Below are positions 15,670 through 23,453 of a stretch of DNA of 44,025 bases, piece after piece. The translations under genes were made by a program, and so were the position numbers. This DNA is from Muribaculaceae bacterium. Lineage in GTDB: Bacteria > Pseudomonadota > Alphaproteobacteria > Rs-D84. The stretch is from contig JAMPEH010000011.1 of assembly GCA_023665245.1 (NCBI GenBank), positions 1-44,025 of the forward strand, written 5' to 3'. The stretch's first letter is position 1. Each line of letters opens with the position of its first letter. Below the pieces are notes generated by a model. That model was not told where the DNA came from. It was given only the letters and a program-made list of their open reading frames with translations, and made no database searches.

Positions 15670-15901
15670 GCACCTCAAATGCGCGGCGGTATTTTTTGAG
15701 AATACGCCTTGCAACAATATCAATTTTTTCGTCGTCGGTTAAATCGCGCAACGGGTTGTTTTCTATATCGACAAGCATATAGCGCGGCTTATTATTTTTA
15801 AAAATTACCACGCTTCCCGAACGCTCAACCATTTTAGTCGCCTTAGAAAAATTCTGATTAATTTCAGTCACAGATAAAATCTGATTGGTATTTACTGTCA
15901 T
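15656..15901 (-). CDS. phd: Phd/YefM-family antitoxin
   Basis: This is an 81-residue antitoxin. The N-terminal DNA-binding part reads ILSVTEINQNFSKATKMVERSGSVVIFKNNKPRYMLVDIE, the normal Phd/YefM pattern; the C-terminal helices (LTDDEKIDIVARRILKKYRRAF) should wrap the Doc toxin. AGGTG lies five bases before the ATG. It is the first gene of the pair and probably represses the promoter directly upstream together with Doc. Confidence 0.88.
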   Translation of the reverse strand: MTVNTNQILSVTEINQNFSKATKMVERSGSVVIFKNNKPRYMLVDIENNPLRDLTDDEKIDIVARRILKKYRRAFEVLAQC

Positions 15902-15918
15902 ATTGTCACCTCATATAT

Positions 15919-15948
15919 ATTATAGCCATAAATATAGCTATAAGTCAA
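15919..15948 (-). promoter_or_regulatory. phd-doc promoter with operator
   Basis: On the minus strand TTGACT (15943-15948), 18 bases, TATAAT (15919-15924), about 18 bases before the ATG. The spacer holds an inverted repeat TATAGC...GCTATA (about 15922-15941), the expected site for Phd autorepression. Confidence 0.72.
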
Positions 15949-16059
15949 CCTATATAAATAAAAATTACGCATATGGTGTTAAGCTACTTATAGTTCATCT
16001 TGCCGCCCATTAATTAGTTTTAATACTTTGCTTTATGCAGTTCATTTTGTAAATCTTGT

Positions 16060-16701
16060 TCATGCTTTATCAATGCGCATATTAAATTTCATTTCTAATT
16101 TATCGGAGGCTTCATTCTCTCCGAGCGAGCTATACAACACAAGCTGATAATCCTGTAATACCATTTTTGCATTTAATGCAATCAATTCAATAAGCGCTTG
16201 CCAAGACTTGATTTTAATTCCGTCACATATATGATAACCATAATAAATATCGGGTGTTAATCTTTTCATTGCATGATGCCAAATATAAAAACGTTCACGT
16301 AAAAAATTTTCACACTTTTCGCTCAACCAATATAAATAGTTTTTACTCTGATTTAGCCTTACTCCTTTTTCCAACATATCTTTTGCAAATGCAGCGCACC
16401 AAATTGCCATACGTTCTTCGTCATCTTTTGACGAACGAAGCATATTTATCGTTTGAAGCGTACCTTTATTGGTCGGAGTTCCAAAGAGGAAAAAGCTATC
16501 AATATTTTTTCTTCTTTCCTGTACTTCATTTTTAAGAATAAAATCATAGCCATAAATACAACTTAATTCCGTATTAGCTTTGCACTTGATAATTTCAACA
16601 GGCATTTCTTCTGTCAAAATAGGGTTATAAATGCAACAATGTTTCCAAATCGTTAACAAATCTTCCCATTTGACTTCTTTATCTATTTCTTCAAATGACA
16701 T
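16060..16701 (-). CDS. Hypothetical soluble protein
   Basis: This is a 213-residue protein starting MSFEEIDKEVKWEDLL, with GGAG seven bases upstream of the ATG at 16701. It is mostly helical and Trp/Tyr-rich (IWCAAFAKDMLEKG, WLSEKCENFLRERFYIWHHAMKRL). It has no signal peptide, membrane segment or catalytic motif that I know. It follows the next gene upstream by about 35 bases on the same strand, so the two probably form a unit. The style, an orphan soluble helical protein beside a small acidic one, recalls polymorphic-toxin immunity genes, but nothing proves this. Confidence 0.65.
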   Translation of the reverse strand: MSFEEIDKEVKWEDLLTIWKHCCIYNPILTEEMPVEIIKCKANTELSCIYGYDFILKNEVQERRKNIDSFFLFGTPTNKGTLQTINMLRSSKDDEERMAIWCAAFAKDMLEKGVRLNQSKNYLYWLSEKCENFLRERFYIWHHAMKRLTPDIYYGYHICDGIKIKSWQALIELIALNAKMVLQDYQLVLYSSLGENEASDKLEMKFNMRIDKA

Positions 16702-16736
16702 AATCAATCTCCTTTTAGCTTTTTATTATTAAGTAT

Positions 16737-17009
16737 TTATCTGTCACAATAAAATTGTCGTTCTAACCAATGTGAAAAATGATAACTATCATCATCCGAC
16801 AAATAAACATCTGAAAATAAATACATAATTATATCGTCGTCGTCAAAAATATCATAAACCCAATCTTTCCAACAATCATCAAGCTCTATATTTGGATTTT
16901 TTTCAATTAAAAACTCTGATTCATCTGCTACAAGCACCAAAATCAATTCGTCTAATACGCTATGTGCAATAATTTCTGAACCAAACTTTAAAAATTCAAT
17001 ACTCGATTT
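16737..17009 (-). pseudogene. Small acidic hypothetical gene, 5' end lost at the CRISPR array
   Basis: The C-terminal part reads DDCWKDWVYDIFDDDDIIMYLF and ends HWLERQFYCDR. The frame stays open upstream through FLKFGSEIIAHSVLDELILV and runs into the first CRISPR repeat at 17012 without a plausible start codon and ribosome site; the only internal candidate is a TTG at 16946 with no ribosome site. I therefore read it as a gene whose beginning was removed when the array or its flank arrived. A short intact gene from 16946 is the alternative. The family is unknown; acidic Trp-rich proteins of this size are often immunity proteins. Confidence 0.5.
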
Positions 17010-17011
17010 AT

Positions 17012-17311
17012 GTTTTAGTTCCCTTTTATTTTTTGGTATGGTATAATATAATAGAAAATGAGCAAAGTCAATATTTTGTTTTAGTTCCCTTTTATTTTTT
17101 GGTATGGTATAATAAGTCTTTCACAAGCCGCATTGGGTGAAAGGTTTTAGTTCCCTTTTATTTTTTGGTATGGTATAATCAGCTGCAAATCTCGTTTCCG
17201 ATAACGCCCGTTTTAGTTCCCTTTTATTTTTTGGTATGGTATAATTTGATTGTCGTAGGCGTCGTCGCTAAGTGCGTTTTAGTTCCCTTTTATTTTTTGG
17301 TATGGTATAAT
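17012..17311 (+). CRISPR. Type II-C CRISPR array, 5 repeats and 4 spacers
   Basis: Five identical 36-bp repeats start at 17012, 17078, 17144, 17210 and 17276 and begin GTTTTAGTTCCC and end TGGTATGGTATAAT. The four spacers are each exactly 30 bp. The repeat resembles that of Campylobacter jejuni II-C arrays and, as in Neisseria and Campylobacter, its 3' end is an extended -10 promoter element (TGG-TATAAT). Each spacer can therefore be transcribed from its own repeat on the plus strand, opposite to the cas genes. The tracrRNA anti-repeat at 22046-22080 matches the full repeat. The array is short, which suggests low activity or recent loss. Confidence 0.97.
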
Positions 17312-17369
17312 GGGCGAACGAAAACTAAGCTAAAACAGGCTGGAAACGGCGAATTTTGAGGGCAATTAA

Positions 17370-17425
17370 AGAAAAAAACCTTGTTTTTCACTCATTTTGT
17401 GAAAACAAGGCTTTTTCTTTTTTTG
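17370..17425. terminator. Bidirectional terminator between CRISPR array and cas2
   Basis: CCTTGTTTTTCAC (17379-17391) pairs with GTGAAAACAAGG (17399-17410) with one bulge. Runs of T follow on both strands. It ends array transcription on the plus strand and the cas operon on the minus strand. Confidence 0.85.
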
Positions 17426-17436
17426 TAAATTTTGGT

Positions 17437-17757
17437 TTAGAAAAACGAAATTTGGAAATTTTGCGCGCTTTTTTCCGAAGAAAGCTTTTGACCAGCAATA
17501 ATTTTTATGGACGCATACTGTTTTTCCGTGACGGTCAAAACCCTAATCGAGCCGCTCATCGGGGCGGTCACCAATAATCTTTGCAAGTGCTTTTCGGCGG
17601 CGTCCGTTCCGTTGCACAGTCTGACATAAACGGAATATTGAAGCATATAATATCCGTCTTTAACCAACTGTTGGCGGAATGAAGTTGCCACCCGCCGTTG
17701 CTCTTTGGTGCGCACGGGCAAGTCGAAAAACACCATCAATCTCATAAATTTACTCAT
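17437..17757 (-). CDS. cas2: CRISPR-associated endoribonuclease-fold protein Cas2
   Basis: This is a 106-residue Cas2 with the first strand MRLMVFFDLPV (metal Asp at 12), followed by RRVATSFRQQLVKDGYYMLQYSVYVRLC. Cas2 bridges two Cas1 dimers in the spacer-integration complex. It overlaps cas1 by eight bases and is the last gene of the operon. Residues and length look normal, so adaptation genes appear intact. Confidence 0.95.
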   Translation of the reverse strand: MSKFMRLMVFFDLPVRTKEQRRVATSFRQQLVKDGYYMLQYSVYVRLCNGTDAAEKHLQRLLVTAPMSGSIRVLTVTEKQYASIKIIAGQKLSSEKSAQNFQISFF

Positions 17758-18646
17758 ACGTATGCATATTCATTCCGACGAGGCGGGGCATAACAATATC
17801 CTCCCTCTCGCCCTTAAAATAGGCAAGCAAGCTTTCTGCAAGTCTTTCGACCGCGTTGGAAAGGCTGTGCTTCTGTCCGCCGCTGTCCACCTCTAAATTC
17901 ACTATTCCGAACAGCTCTCTTTTATTGAGCTCGCCCGCGCCGTTTGAATATATGCGGATATTTTCAACGAAAAAATCTATAATCGGGCGGAAGGGCTCTA
18001 TCATATCGTCCGCCAAATTAAATGCGTTAAGTTGGCTTTTATGAAAAATACCGAACGCGCACTCAAAGCCCCTTGCGCAAAGCTGGCGAGCAATCAGCGA
18101 GCGGACGATTGCGTACGCATAGTTCAAAGAACCGTTTATTGCGTTATCCTCTCCGCGAGTAAAGCCGCTTCCGAAAAGCGCGGGGAAATACAGTCGCGCG
18201 CCCTCCGCCTCCTTATTGTCCGAGTCGTTGCTGTTTACCTGCTTTGCCAAAAGCTCGAGCTTTTCGGCTTCCTTATCCTTTTTAAAGGCTCTCAGGCATT
18301 CCGCCTGCCCCTCTAACTTGCGGCGGATAATTTGCTGCCAAAGCTGCTTTTTGCGCGGCTTTGAAATATTGTTTTGCAATTCCAGCACGCTCAATCTTCT
18401 GTAATACCCCTGATAGGGCAAGACGATATTTGCGGGGGTGTGCTTTTCGTCGCAGAGAATGACCGTAGCCCCCGCCGCCACAAGCTGATTTAGCGCGTAC
18501 GTGGTTACATAGGTGCGCAAGCTGTCAATCATTACGCAGTTTATATCTTCAACGGGAAAAGTTTCTCTGCCGTCCTGAACGGACAACTGCCCGTTTTTCA
18601 CTTTTAAAAAGCTTTCCGAGCTTATAAAAATATTTATGTATCCCAT
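17750..18646 (-). CDS. cas1: CRISPR-associated integrase Cas1 (type II)
   Basis: This is a 298-residue Cas1. The catalytic residues are present: Glu in KEAEGARLYFPALFG (about 147), His in GIFHKSQ (about 205) and acidic residues in LADDMIEPFRP (about 220). It integrates new spacers. It overlaps cas9 by 13 bases and cas2 by eight. No csn2 or cas4 follows, which with the Cas9 size defines subtype II-C. Confidence 0.95.
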   Translation of the reverse strand: MGYINIFISSESFLKVKNGQLSVQDGRETFPVEDINCVMIDSLRTYVTTYALNQLVAAGATVILCDEKHTPANIVLPYQGYYRRLSVLELQNNISKPRKKQLWQQIIRRKLEGQAECLRAFKKDKEAEKLELLAKQVNSNDSDNKEAEGARLYFPALFGSGFTRGEDNAINGSLNYAYAIVRSLIARQLCARGFECAFGIFHKSQLNAFNLADDMIEPFRPIIDFFVENIRIYSNGAGELNKRELFGIVNLEVDSGGQKHSLSNAVERLAESLLAYFKGEREDIVMPRLVGMNMHTYE

Positions 18647-20373
18647 TGGGTATTCAATCTCTTTTCATTTGTCACAAGGTGCTTTTCGCCCAAAACGTCA
18701 ACGGTGTGTTTTTGGAGTTTAATCAGCGTTTTAAAGCCCAATTTTGTTCTAAGTCCGTTATCGTGCGTGATTATTTCCGCCGCGCCCGTTGAAATATCGA
18801 TTGTCTTGTAATAGTAATAACCTTCCTTAGCCTGAACGGCTTGCGCGTCGTCCTTCAACGGGCTTTTCAGATTAAACTCCTTTCTCGCCTCTACATAAAT
18901 CAAATCGTTGGGATAAAGGGTAAACAGGAAATCAAAGCTGTCGTCTATTTTATCCCATTCGTCGTACTTCTTATTCGGCGTAATAGCTCTGTCGGGCAAA
19001 TGCTTGGCGTAAATATCCTTTATATAAACGGGTACGCAGAAATACTTTCCGCCTTTCGCAAACACGTCCACGCGCACCATACCGCCGTTATCGGCAACGC
19101 GTGTTCCGCCGCCCAACTTCACACCCGCATTAAACGCTTCGGTTATCCACACTTTCTTTACAAAGTTGCCCTGTTTCCCGTCCTTTGTCGGCTTGTAAAA
19201 AGGTTCGCTAAACGCCTTTTTCGCGTCGCCGTCAAACTCTGACAGGCGAGAATATAGCGCTTCGTACAGTAATTTATCGTCGCGCTTTGCCTTTTCGTCG
19301 TAGCCCTCTATCGCCGATTTATCCTTTGTAAGCTTCAAGGAAGTAAGCGGTGTTTTGCTTGCCGAAACTCCCCTATCAAGCGAACGGGCGGAGCGTACGG
19401 TTTCCTTATGAATGGCTCCGTGCGCCTTTCGGTTGGGCATACGTGATACGAACACGGGCGACAGATTTTCAATATCCCCTTCGGAATAATCGAGTGACTG
19501 CAACAGCATAAGTTTAGCGGCAACATAATATTGCGGATTTTTATCAAGCCTTAAAAGAAGTTCGTCGCGGAAGCCCACGTACGGTTTGGCAATATAGCCG
19601 TTGCGGTCGTCGTACTCGTCCTCTTTCAAAAGTACGCCGTCGCCGTCGGCGAATTTATAGCATCTGCTTTCTCTATCCCAAACGCCGCTTCTTTCCTTAA
19701 TTTGATTGTACTTTGTAATCTTTTGAATTATGCCGTCGGTAACGCAGGCTATCACCGCCGCGTCGAGCGCGTGATGCTTATCGCCGTCCTCTCTCACCTT
19801 TGTCAAACCCCAGAACTTGCGCAAGTATGCGGTAATTCTGCCGTTGACGGCGGTGACCTGCTTTTTCTTGCCCGTAGGTTGCAGGTACAAATAGTCATTT
19901 AACAGGTTATATACAAACCTGCTTATATACTTAGTATCGTTGAGCGCACGGGCTTTCCAATCGTTTGCGTTGTCCTCGCTGAACGAACGGCACAGCAAAT
20001 TTTTGCGCTTTTTGACGTTATGCGCGTATTGGCTTGAAACGAAGGCTTCAAACTCCGACCAACGCGCTTCGTTTGTACCGAAATATTCGAAGGGCGTTTT
20101 ATTGCCCTTATCCTGATTTTCCTTAGTCAGCACGAGCACCTTGTTGTTGAAGCTGTCGTCGAATGAGCGGCTGTAAGGGATAATGTGGTCAATCTGCACG
20201 CAGTTGCCGCCGAACAGTTGCGCTTGCTCTATGGGCTTTTGCGAATATGCGCACTTGCCGCCCTGCTCCTCGTAGAGGCGAAGCTTCAAGACGTCTGCGC
20301 CCTTAGGATTAACCAAATTAAACTCGCCGCGCAAGCGCGCTATTGCGTCTTGATATTTCCTCTCGCTTTCCAA
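18634..20373 (-). CDS. cas9: Cas9, C-terminal part (HNH, RuvC-III, PAM-interacting)
   Basis: This is the 3' half of a cas9 split by a frameshift. HNH is intact: QIDHIIPYSRSFDDSFNNK, His594 and Asn607/608 in the joined numbering. RuvC-III is DKHHALDAAVIAC (His732, Asp735). The remainder includes the phosphate-lock, WED and PAM-interacting region. A TTG at 20373 could initiate a separate product, but the frame is open further up to about 20487 and there encodes the RuvC-II segment VNIELARELS (Glu512), so this half really begins at the shift point. Joined to the N-terminal part it gives 1110 residues, typical for II-C. Confidence 0.93.
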   Translation of the reverse strand: MESERKYQDAIARLRGEFNLVNPKGADVLKLRLYEEQGGKCAYSQKPIEQAQLFGGNCVQIDHIIPYSRSFDDSFNNKVLVLTKENQDKGNKTPFEYFGTNEARWSEFEAFVSSQYAHNVKKRKNLLCRSFSEDNANDWKARALNDTKYISRFVYNLLNDYLYLQPTGKKKQVTAVNGRITAYLRKFWGLTKVREDGDKHHALDAAVIACVTDGIIQKITKYNQIKERSGVWDRESRCYKFADGDGVLLKEDEYDDRNGYIAKPYVGFRDELLLRLDKNPQYYVAAKLMLLQSLDYSEGDIENLSPVFVSRMPNRKAHGAIHKETVRSARSLDRGVSASKTPLTSLKLTKDKSAIEGYDEKAKRDDKLLYEALYSRLSEFDGDAKKAFSEPFYKPTKDGKQGNFVKKVWITEAFNAGVKLGGGTRVADNGGMVRVDVFAKGGKYFCVPVYIKDIYAKHLPDRAITPNKKYDEWDKIDDSFDFLFTLYPNDLIYVEARKEFNLKSPLKDDAQAVQAKEGYYYYKTIDISTGAAEIITHDNGLRTKLGFKTLIKLQKHTVDVLGEKHLVTNEKRLNTQWDT

Positions 20374-20485
20374 ATTGTCGCGCTCGATTTCCTTGCGCTC
20401 GTCGAAATTTTTGGAAAGCTCGCGTGCAAGCTCTATGTTGACGGCGCAAGGCGAACCGTACCTGTCGATTATTGCGTTTAAAACT

Positions 20486-21967
20486 TTATATTGTCTGCGA
20501 CACCGAACGGCGCACGACGGGAACGGCGATTGAATTAATTTCGTCGTTTATCTCTTTGCCGCGCAATTTCTTCAGTTTTGCAACGCCGCCGCCGTGCGAT
20601 TTAAAATTATAACCCGCCGCCTCGCAAGCCTTGTCGTATTTTAACCCCTGCTCAAGGTATGGTATTATCTTTTGCATAGCCTTTACAGAGAGATTGCCGA
20701 AGCCAGAAAATTCACATTCGAGCAACGCCTCCCTCTCTTCGGAAGAAAGCGCGGCGCACTCTTCCGCTTCGTTAAACTTGGCGTTTCGGCGTTCGTCGCT
20801 CTTATAATTCGAAAGAATTTCGGCACCTTTATCGAGAAGCGGTATATTGCCCTTGTTGCCCTCGCTAAGCGCCGACCGTATTTCATAGCTCTTGTGCATT
20901 TTGAAAATCATTGAGGATTTTTCCGTTTCTTCCGCCGTCCTGCCCTTGCCGTCGGGCTTTGCTGAATAGGACAGCAAATTAAATGTGGCTTCGCCTGGCA
21001 AAGACAGCAACTTTTTGACCCGTAAGAAGCTGAATTCCCTCTTCGTGCGGGCTACTTCATAGAGCTTTGCCCGCTCCTCTTCGGTTAAAAATATTTCCTC
21101 GCCGTTATAATTGATTTTCAAATTGTTAATTTTCGTAAGCGCGGTAAAATACTCAAACGTGTAGCTTGCCTTAGGCGCGCGAAGCTCGCTCTCTTCGAAA
21201 GTGCAGTTCCCCACGTCATAGCCGTCTATGCGGTAGGGGCTCGGAGCGGCGGGGCCCTCGTCATACGAGCGTTGCGAAGAAAAAATATCGAGGTACTTAT
21301 TTTTGAAATTTTCGTCTATTTTCCGCAGCTCAACCTGCCGTGACAAAATGAGTTCCAGCTCGACTTTTAAGTCCGAGCGCAAAAATGTCTTTGAATATTC
21401 GCCGCCCTTGTTGCGCGTTTTGTAAACCTTGCGCCCGTCGACAATATCGAAAAACCTACCGTCAAGATAAATCATTTCGCCGACCGTGCGGTAACTGTTT
21501 GCATTTAACAGCTCGCTGTTGCTATTTACGGCTTCTTTCATTTTGCCCGTTTTTTTGTCTTTGAGCTCGCTCTTCCTGTTGGATTCAAAGCCCCTGTGCT
21601 TGGCGAAATATATTAAAATACGCGTAAGCTCTTCGCCGCTCAAAGGTTGCGAAAGCCCGATATAGCGCAGGCGGAAAATATCGTCGGAATTGCTTTCCGC
21701 CTTGTCCAAGATGTCTTGACCGAAGTATTGCGTGCAAAGAGAGCGCACCCTTTCCAACCTGTGCGCGCGGCGGCGCAATCTTCTTCTGAGCCCTCTCGCA
21801 AGGCGGCGGGGCTCGGCAAGCGAAGCCCCGTTTTTGGGATTTTCCGCGCCCTCGAAAGCCCTTACGCCCAAATCTAAAATTCTTAAAGGCTCACCCGCTT
21901 TATCGCACTCGAACGCACACCAACCCACCGACGCAACGCCGATATCCAAACCTATTCTGTAATTCAT
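20486..21967 (-). CDS. cas9: Cas9, N-terminal part (RuvC-I, bridge helix, REC)
   Basis: These are 493 codons from an ATG at 21967 with an AAGGGG ribosome site. It begins MNYRIGLDIGVASVGW (RuvC-I, Asp8), followed by the Arg-rich bridge helix (RRLARGLRRRLRRRAHRLER, about 54-73) and the REC lobe. The frame stops at 20486-20488 (TAA). Skipping one base, the T at 20488, continues it as KVLNAIIDRYG into the rest of Cas9. The lost continuity falls just before RuvC-II. Unless read-through or a sequencing error is involved, neither half alone can be a full nuclease. Confidence 0.93.
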   Translation of the reverse strand: MNYRIGLDIGVASVGWCAFECDKAGEPLRILDLGVRAFEGAENPKNGASLAEPRRLARGLRRRLRRRAHRLERVRSLCTQYFGQDILDKAESNSDDIFRLRYIGLSQPLSGEELTRILIYFAKHRGFESNRKSELKDKKTGKMKEAVNSNSELLNANSYRTVGEMIYLDGRFFDIVDGRKVYKTRNKGGEYSKTFLRSDLKVELELILSRQVELRKIDENFKNKYLDIFSSQRSYDEGPAAPSPYRIDGYDVGNCTFEESELRAPKASYTFEYFTALTKINNLKINYNGEEIFLTEEERAKLYEVARTKREFSFLRVKKLLSLPGEATFNLLSYSAKPDGKGRTAEETEKSSMIFKMHKSYEIRSALSEGNKGNIPLLDKGAEILSNYKSDERRNAKFNEAEECAALSSEEREALLECEFSGFGNLSVKAMQKIIPYLEQGLKYDKACEAAGYNFKSHGGGVAKLKKLRGKEINDEINSIAVPVVRRSVSQTI

Positions 21968-21987
21968 AATTTACCCCTTTGTATTTT

Positions 21988-22021
21988 AAAAAAAGATGTC
22001 CCTATGGAAAACCATAGGGAC
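21988..22021 (-). terminator. Terminator of tracrRNA
   Basis: GTCCCTATGG (21998-22007) and CCATAGGGAC (22012-22021) form a perfect 10-bp stem with a four-base loop, followed on the minus strand by seven T. It lies only 20 bases before the cas9 start, so cas9 probably relies on read-through from the tracrRNA promoter. Confidence 0.9.
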
Positions 22022-22086
22022 AGAGCTTTACGGGAAAAATCCCTTATTTCAGTAACCTTTATTCTTTGGTATGGTATAAAGCTACT
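21988..22086 (-). ncRNA. tracrRNA for the II-C Cas9
   Basis: Downstream of a consensus promoter (22093-22121), transcription should start near 22086. The anti-repeat (22046-22080) is complementary to essentially the whole 36-bp repeat with few mismatches and one indel. The tail holds a small GGGA/TCCC stem (about 22031-22043) and a perfect 10-bp terminator stem (21998-22021) with seven T. The length of about 99 nt and the layout upstream of cas9, same strand, fit type II-C tracrRNAs. The RNA itself is not shown by the sequence, but promoter, anti-repeat and terminator together are strong evidence. Confidence 0.9.
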
Positions 22087-22092
22087 GTATTC

Positions 22093-22121
22093 AGTCTATC
22101 ACACTTGTTCCCTATTGTCAA
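22093..22121 (-). promoter_or_regulatory. tracrRNA promoter
   Basis: On the minus strand TTGACA (22116-22121), 17 bases, TAGACT (22093-22098). It is directly upstream of the anti-repeat. Confidence 0.82.
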
Positions 22122-22153
22122 TATTAAAATATACATTTTTACTACGTTATTTT

Positions 22154-23380
22154 TTACCCCGCCTTTAAATCCGCCCCTACGTACTCTTCATAAATTTTAT
22201 GAATTTCACTGTGAAGCAAATAAAAATTAATTTTTAAACTGCTTACAAGCGCCTCGACAAGCGGTCGGTTTGCAACAATTAACTCTTTGGCTCTATTGAA
22301 ATACTTTTCAAGGTCTGACTGCACTTTTTTTGCAAGCGCGTCGTTATATGCGGGACTGTCAAGTCCTGTCGAATCAAAAAATTCAAAGCCCTGACTCGCC
22401 AGAATACTGACGTCCTCTTCTATCGTTTCCGACACTTTTTTCAAATCTGAATAGCTGCCGATAGAGCTTGTACCCGTAAAAATTTCTTCGCAAGCCTTTC
22501 CCGCAACACTGACTATGTATCTGCGCTCTTTATCCCGATAAGTTTTTACTTCGTAATCTTTTTGTTGAAAAAAACCGCCGTAGCCGTCGAGCAAAACTAT
22601 GCATGCCGCGTCACCGCCGAGAAGCAAATTCACCGCCGCATGCCCCGCCTCGTGATAAGCGGTTGCTTCGTCAAATTCTTCGGTAAGTTCAGCACCTTTT
22701 AATATGAGCCCCGCTTTTATTAAATGCCGCATATGTATTCGTTCGCAACCTTCATACACAGCCAAGCGCGAGGCATTGTTGAATGCTTCTTTTACATATG
22801 AATAAGTGCAGTTTTGAGCAAAGCAACAGGAATCGTTCATATTAAAATTTTTATCAACCCTGTCTTCAGGGAAAATGGGCTTGAATATCCCGCACGCCTC
22901 TTCTATTTCAGGCGGCGCTAATTCTATTATCATATCAAGTCCCAACTCGCCCAATATGTAATCGGAAATATACTCCTTGCCGTCCGCAGTCATAATCACA
23001 AAAACTTCGCCGTTTTTACTTTCGTTCATTCCTCTTGAAAGCGCACTGAAAACGTTTGCGTTCTCTTCCTTACCAAGACGGTCTATATCGTCGATGTAAA
23101 CTACGGCGCTTTTAGACCTTTTTGCCCGCTTGAATATCTTTTTAATTCCTTCTTCGGTCAAATCGTTGTAAGAGACATACCAAATATCCCTTTCGCAATC
23201 TATCGCTAATGCTTCCGCCATAAAGGTTTTGCCTACTCCGAACTCGCCGCATATAAGCAAGCCTTTGGGTAAATCCACTCCGAAATCTACATATTTAGAG
23301 GTGTTTTTAAGAAAGTCGCAAATACTTTCTAACTTTTTAACCTCTTTTTTATAACCTATAATTTCCGATATGCGCGACAT
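22154..23380 (-). CDS. Soluble FtsH-like AAA+ metalloprotease
   Basis: This is a 408-residue FtsH-like protein with no transmembrane segment. The AAA+ domain has Walker A GEFGVGKT (45-52) and Walker B VVYIDDID (93-100). The second region of homology is degenerate: where FtsH has the arginine-finger RPGRFDR it has ILGELGLDMII. The M41 protease domain is intact: HEAGH (243-247) and a SYSDL aspartate as third zinc ligand. FtsH is normally membrane-anchored and about 600-650 residues, so this is a short cytosolic relative. The next gene upstream encodes a paralog with the opposite defects, about 70 bases away, so they probably form a mixed hexamer. Confidence 0.85.
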   Translation of the reverse strand: MSRISEIIGYKKEVKKLESICDFLKNTSKYVDFGVDLPKGLLICGEFGVGKTFMAEALAIDCERDIWYVSYNDLTEEGIKKIFKRAKRSKSAVVYIDDIDRLGKEENANVFSALSRGMNESKNGEVFVIMTADGKEYISDYILGELGLDMIIELAPPEIEEACGIFKPIFPEDRVDKNFNMNDSCCFAQNCTYSYVKEAFNNASRLAVYEGCERIHMRHLIKAGLILKGAELTEEFDEATAYHEAGHAAVNLLLGGDAACIVLLDGYGGFFQQKDYEVKTYRDKERRYIVSVAGKACEEIFTGTSSIGSYSDLKKVSETIEEDVSILASQGFEFFDSTGLDSPAYNDALAKKVQSDLEKYFNRAKELIVANRPLVEALVSSLKINFYLLHSEIHKIYEEYVGADLKAG

Positions 23381-23453
23381 ATTTTCCTCCTCGTTTTAAC
23401 TATGATAACACATATAACTTGCCAATTCTGTCATATATAAAAATTTTTTTAAT

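Noticed and set aside
20480..20495. Programmed frameshift in cas9
   Set aside because: The needed +1 shift at AUA-UAA would move the tRNA to UAU, with poor pairing, and there is no upstream Shine-Dalgarno-like stimulator like that of prfB. A mutation or sequencing error is simpler.
22046..22080. Sixth, degenerate CRISPR repeat
   Set aside because: It resembles the repeat but stands alone, next to a promoter and terminator on the opposite strand; it is the tracrRNA anti-repeat.
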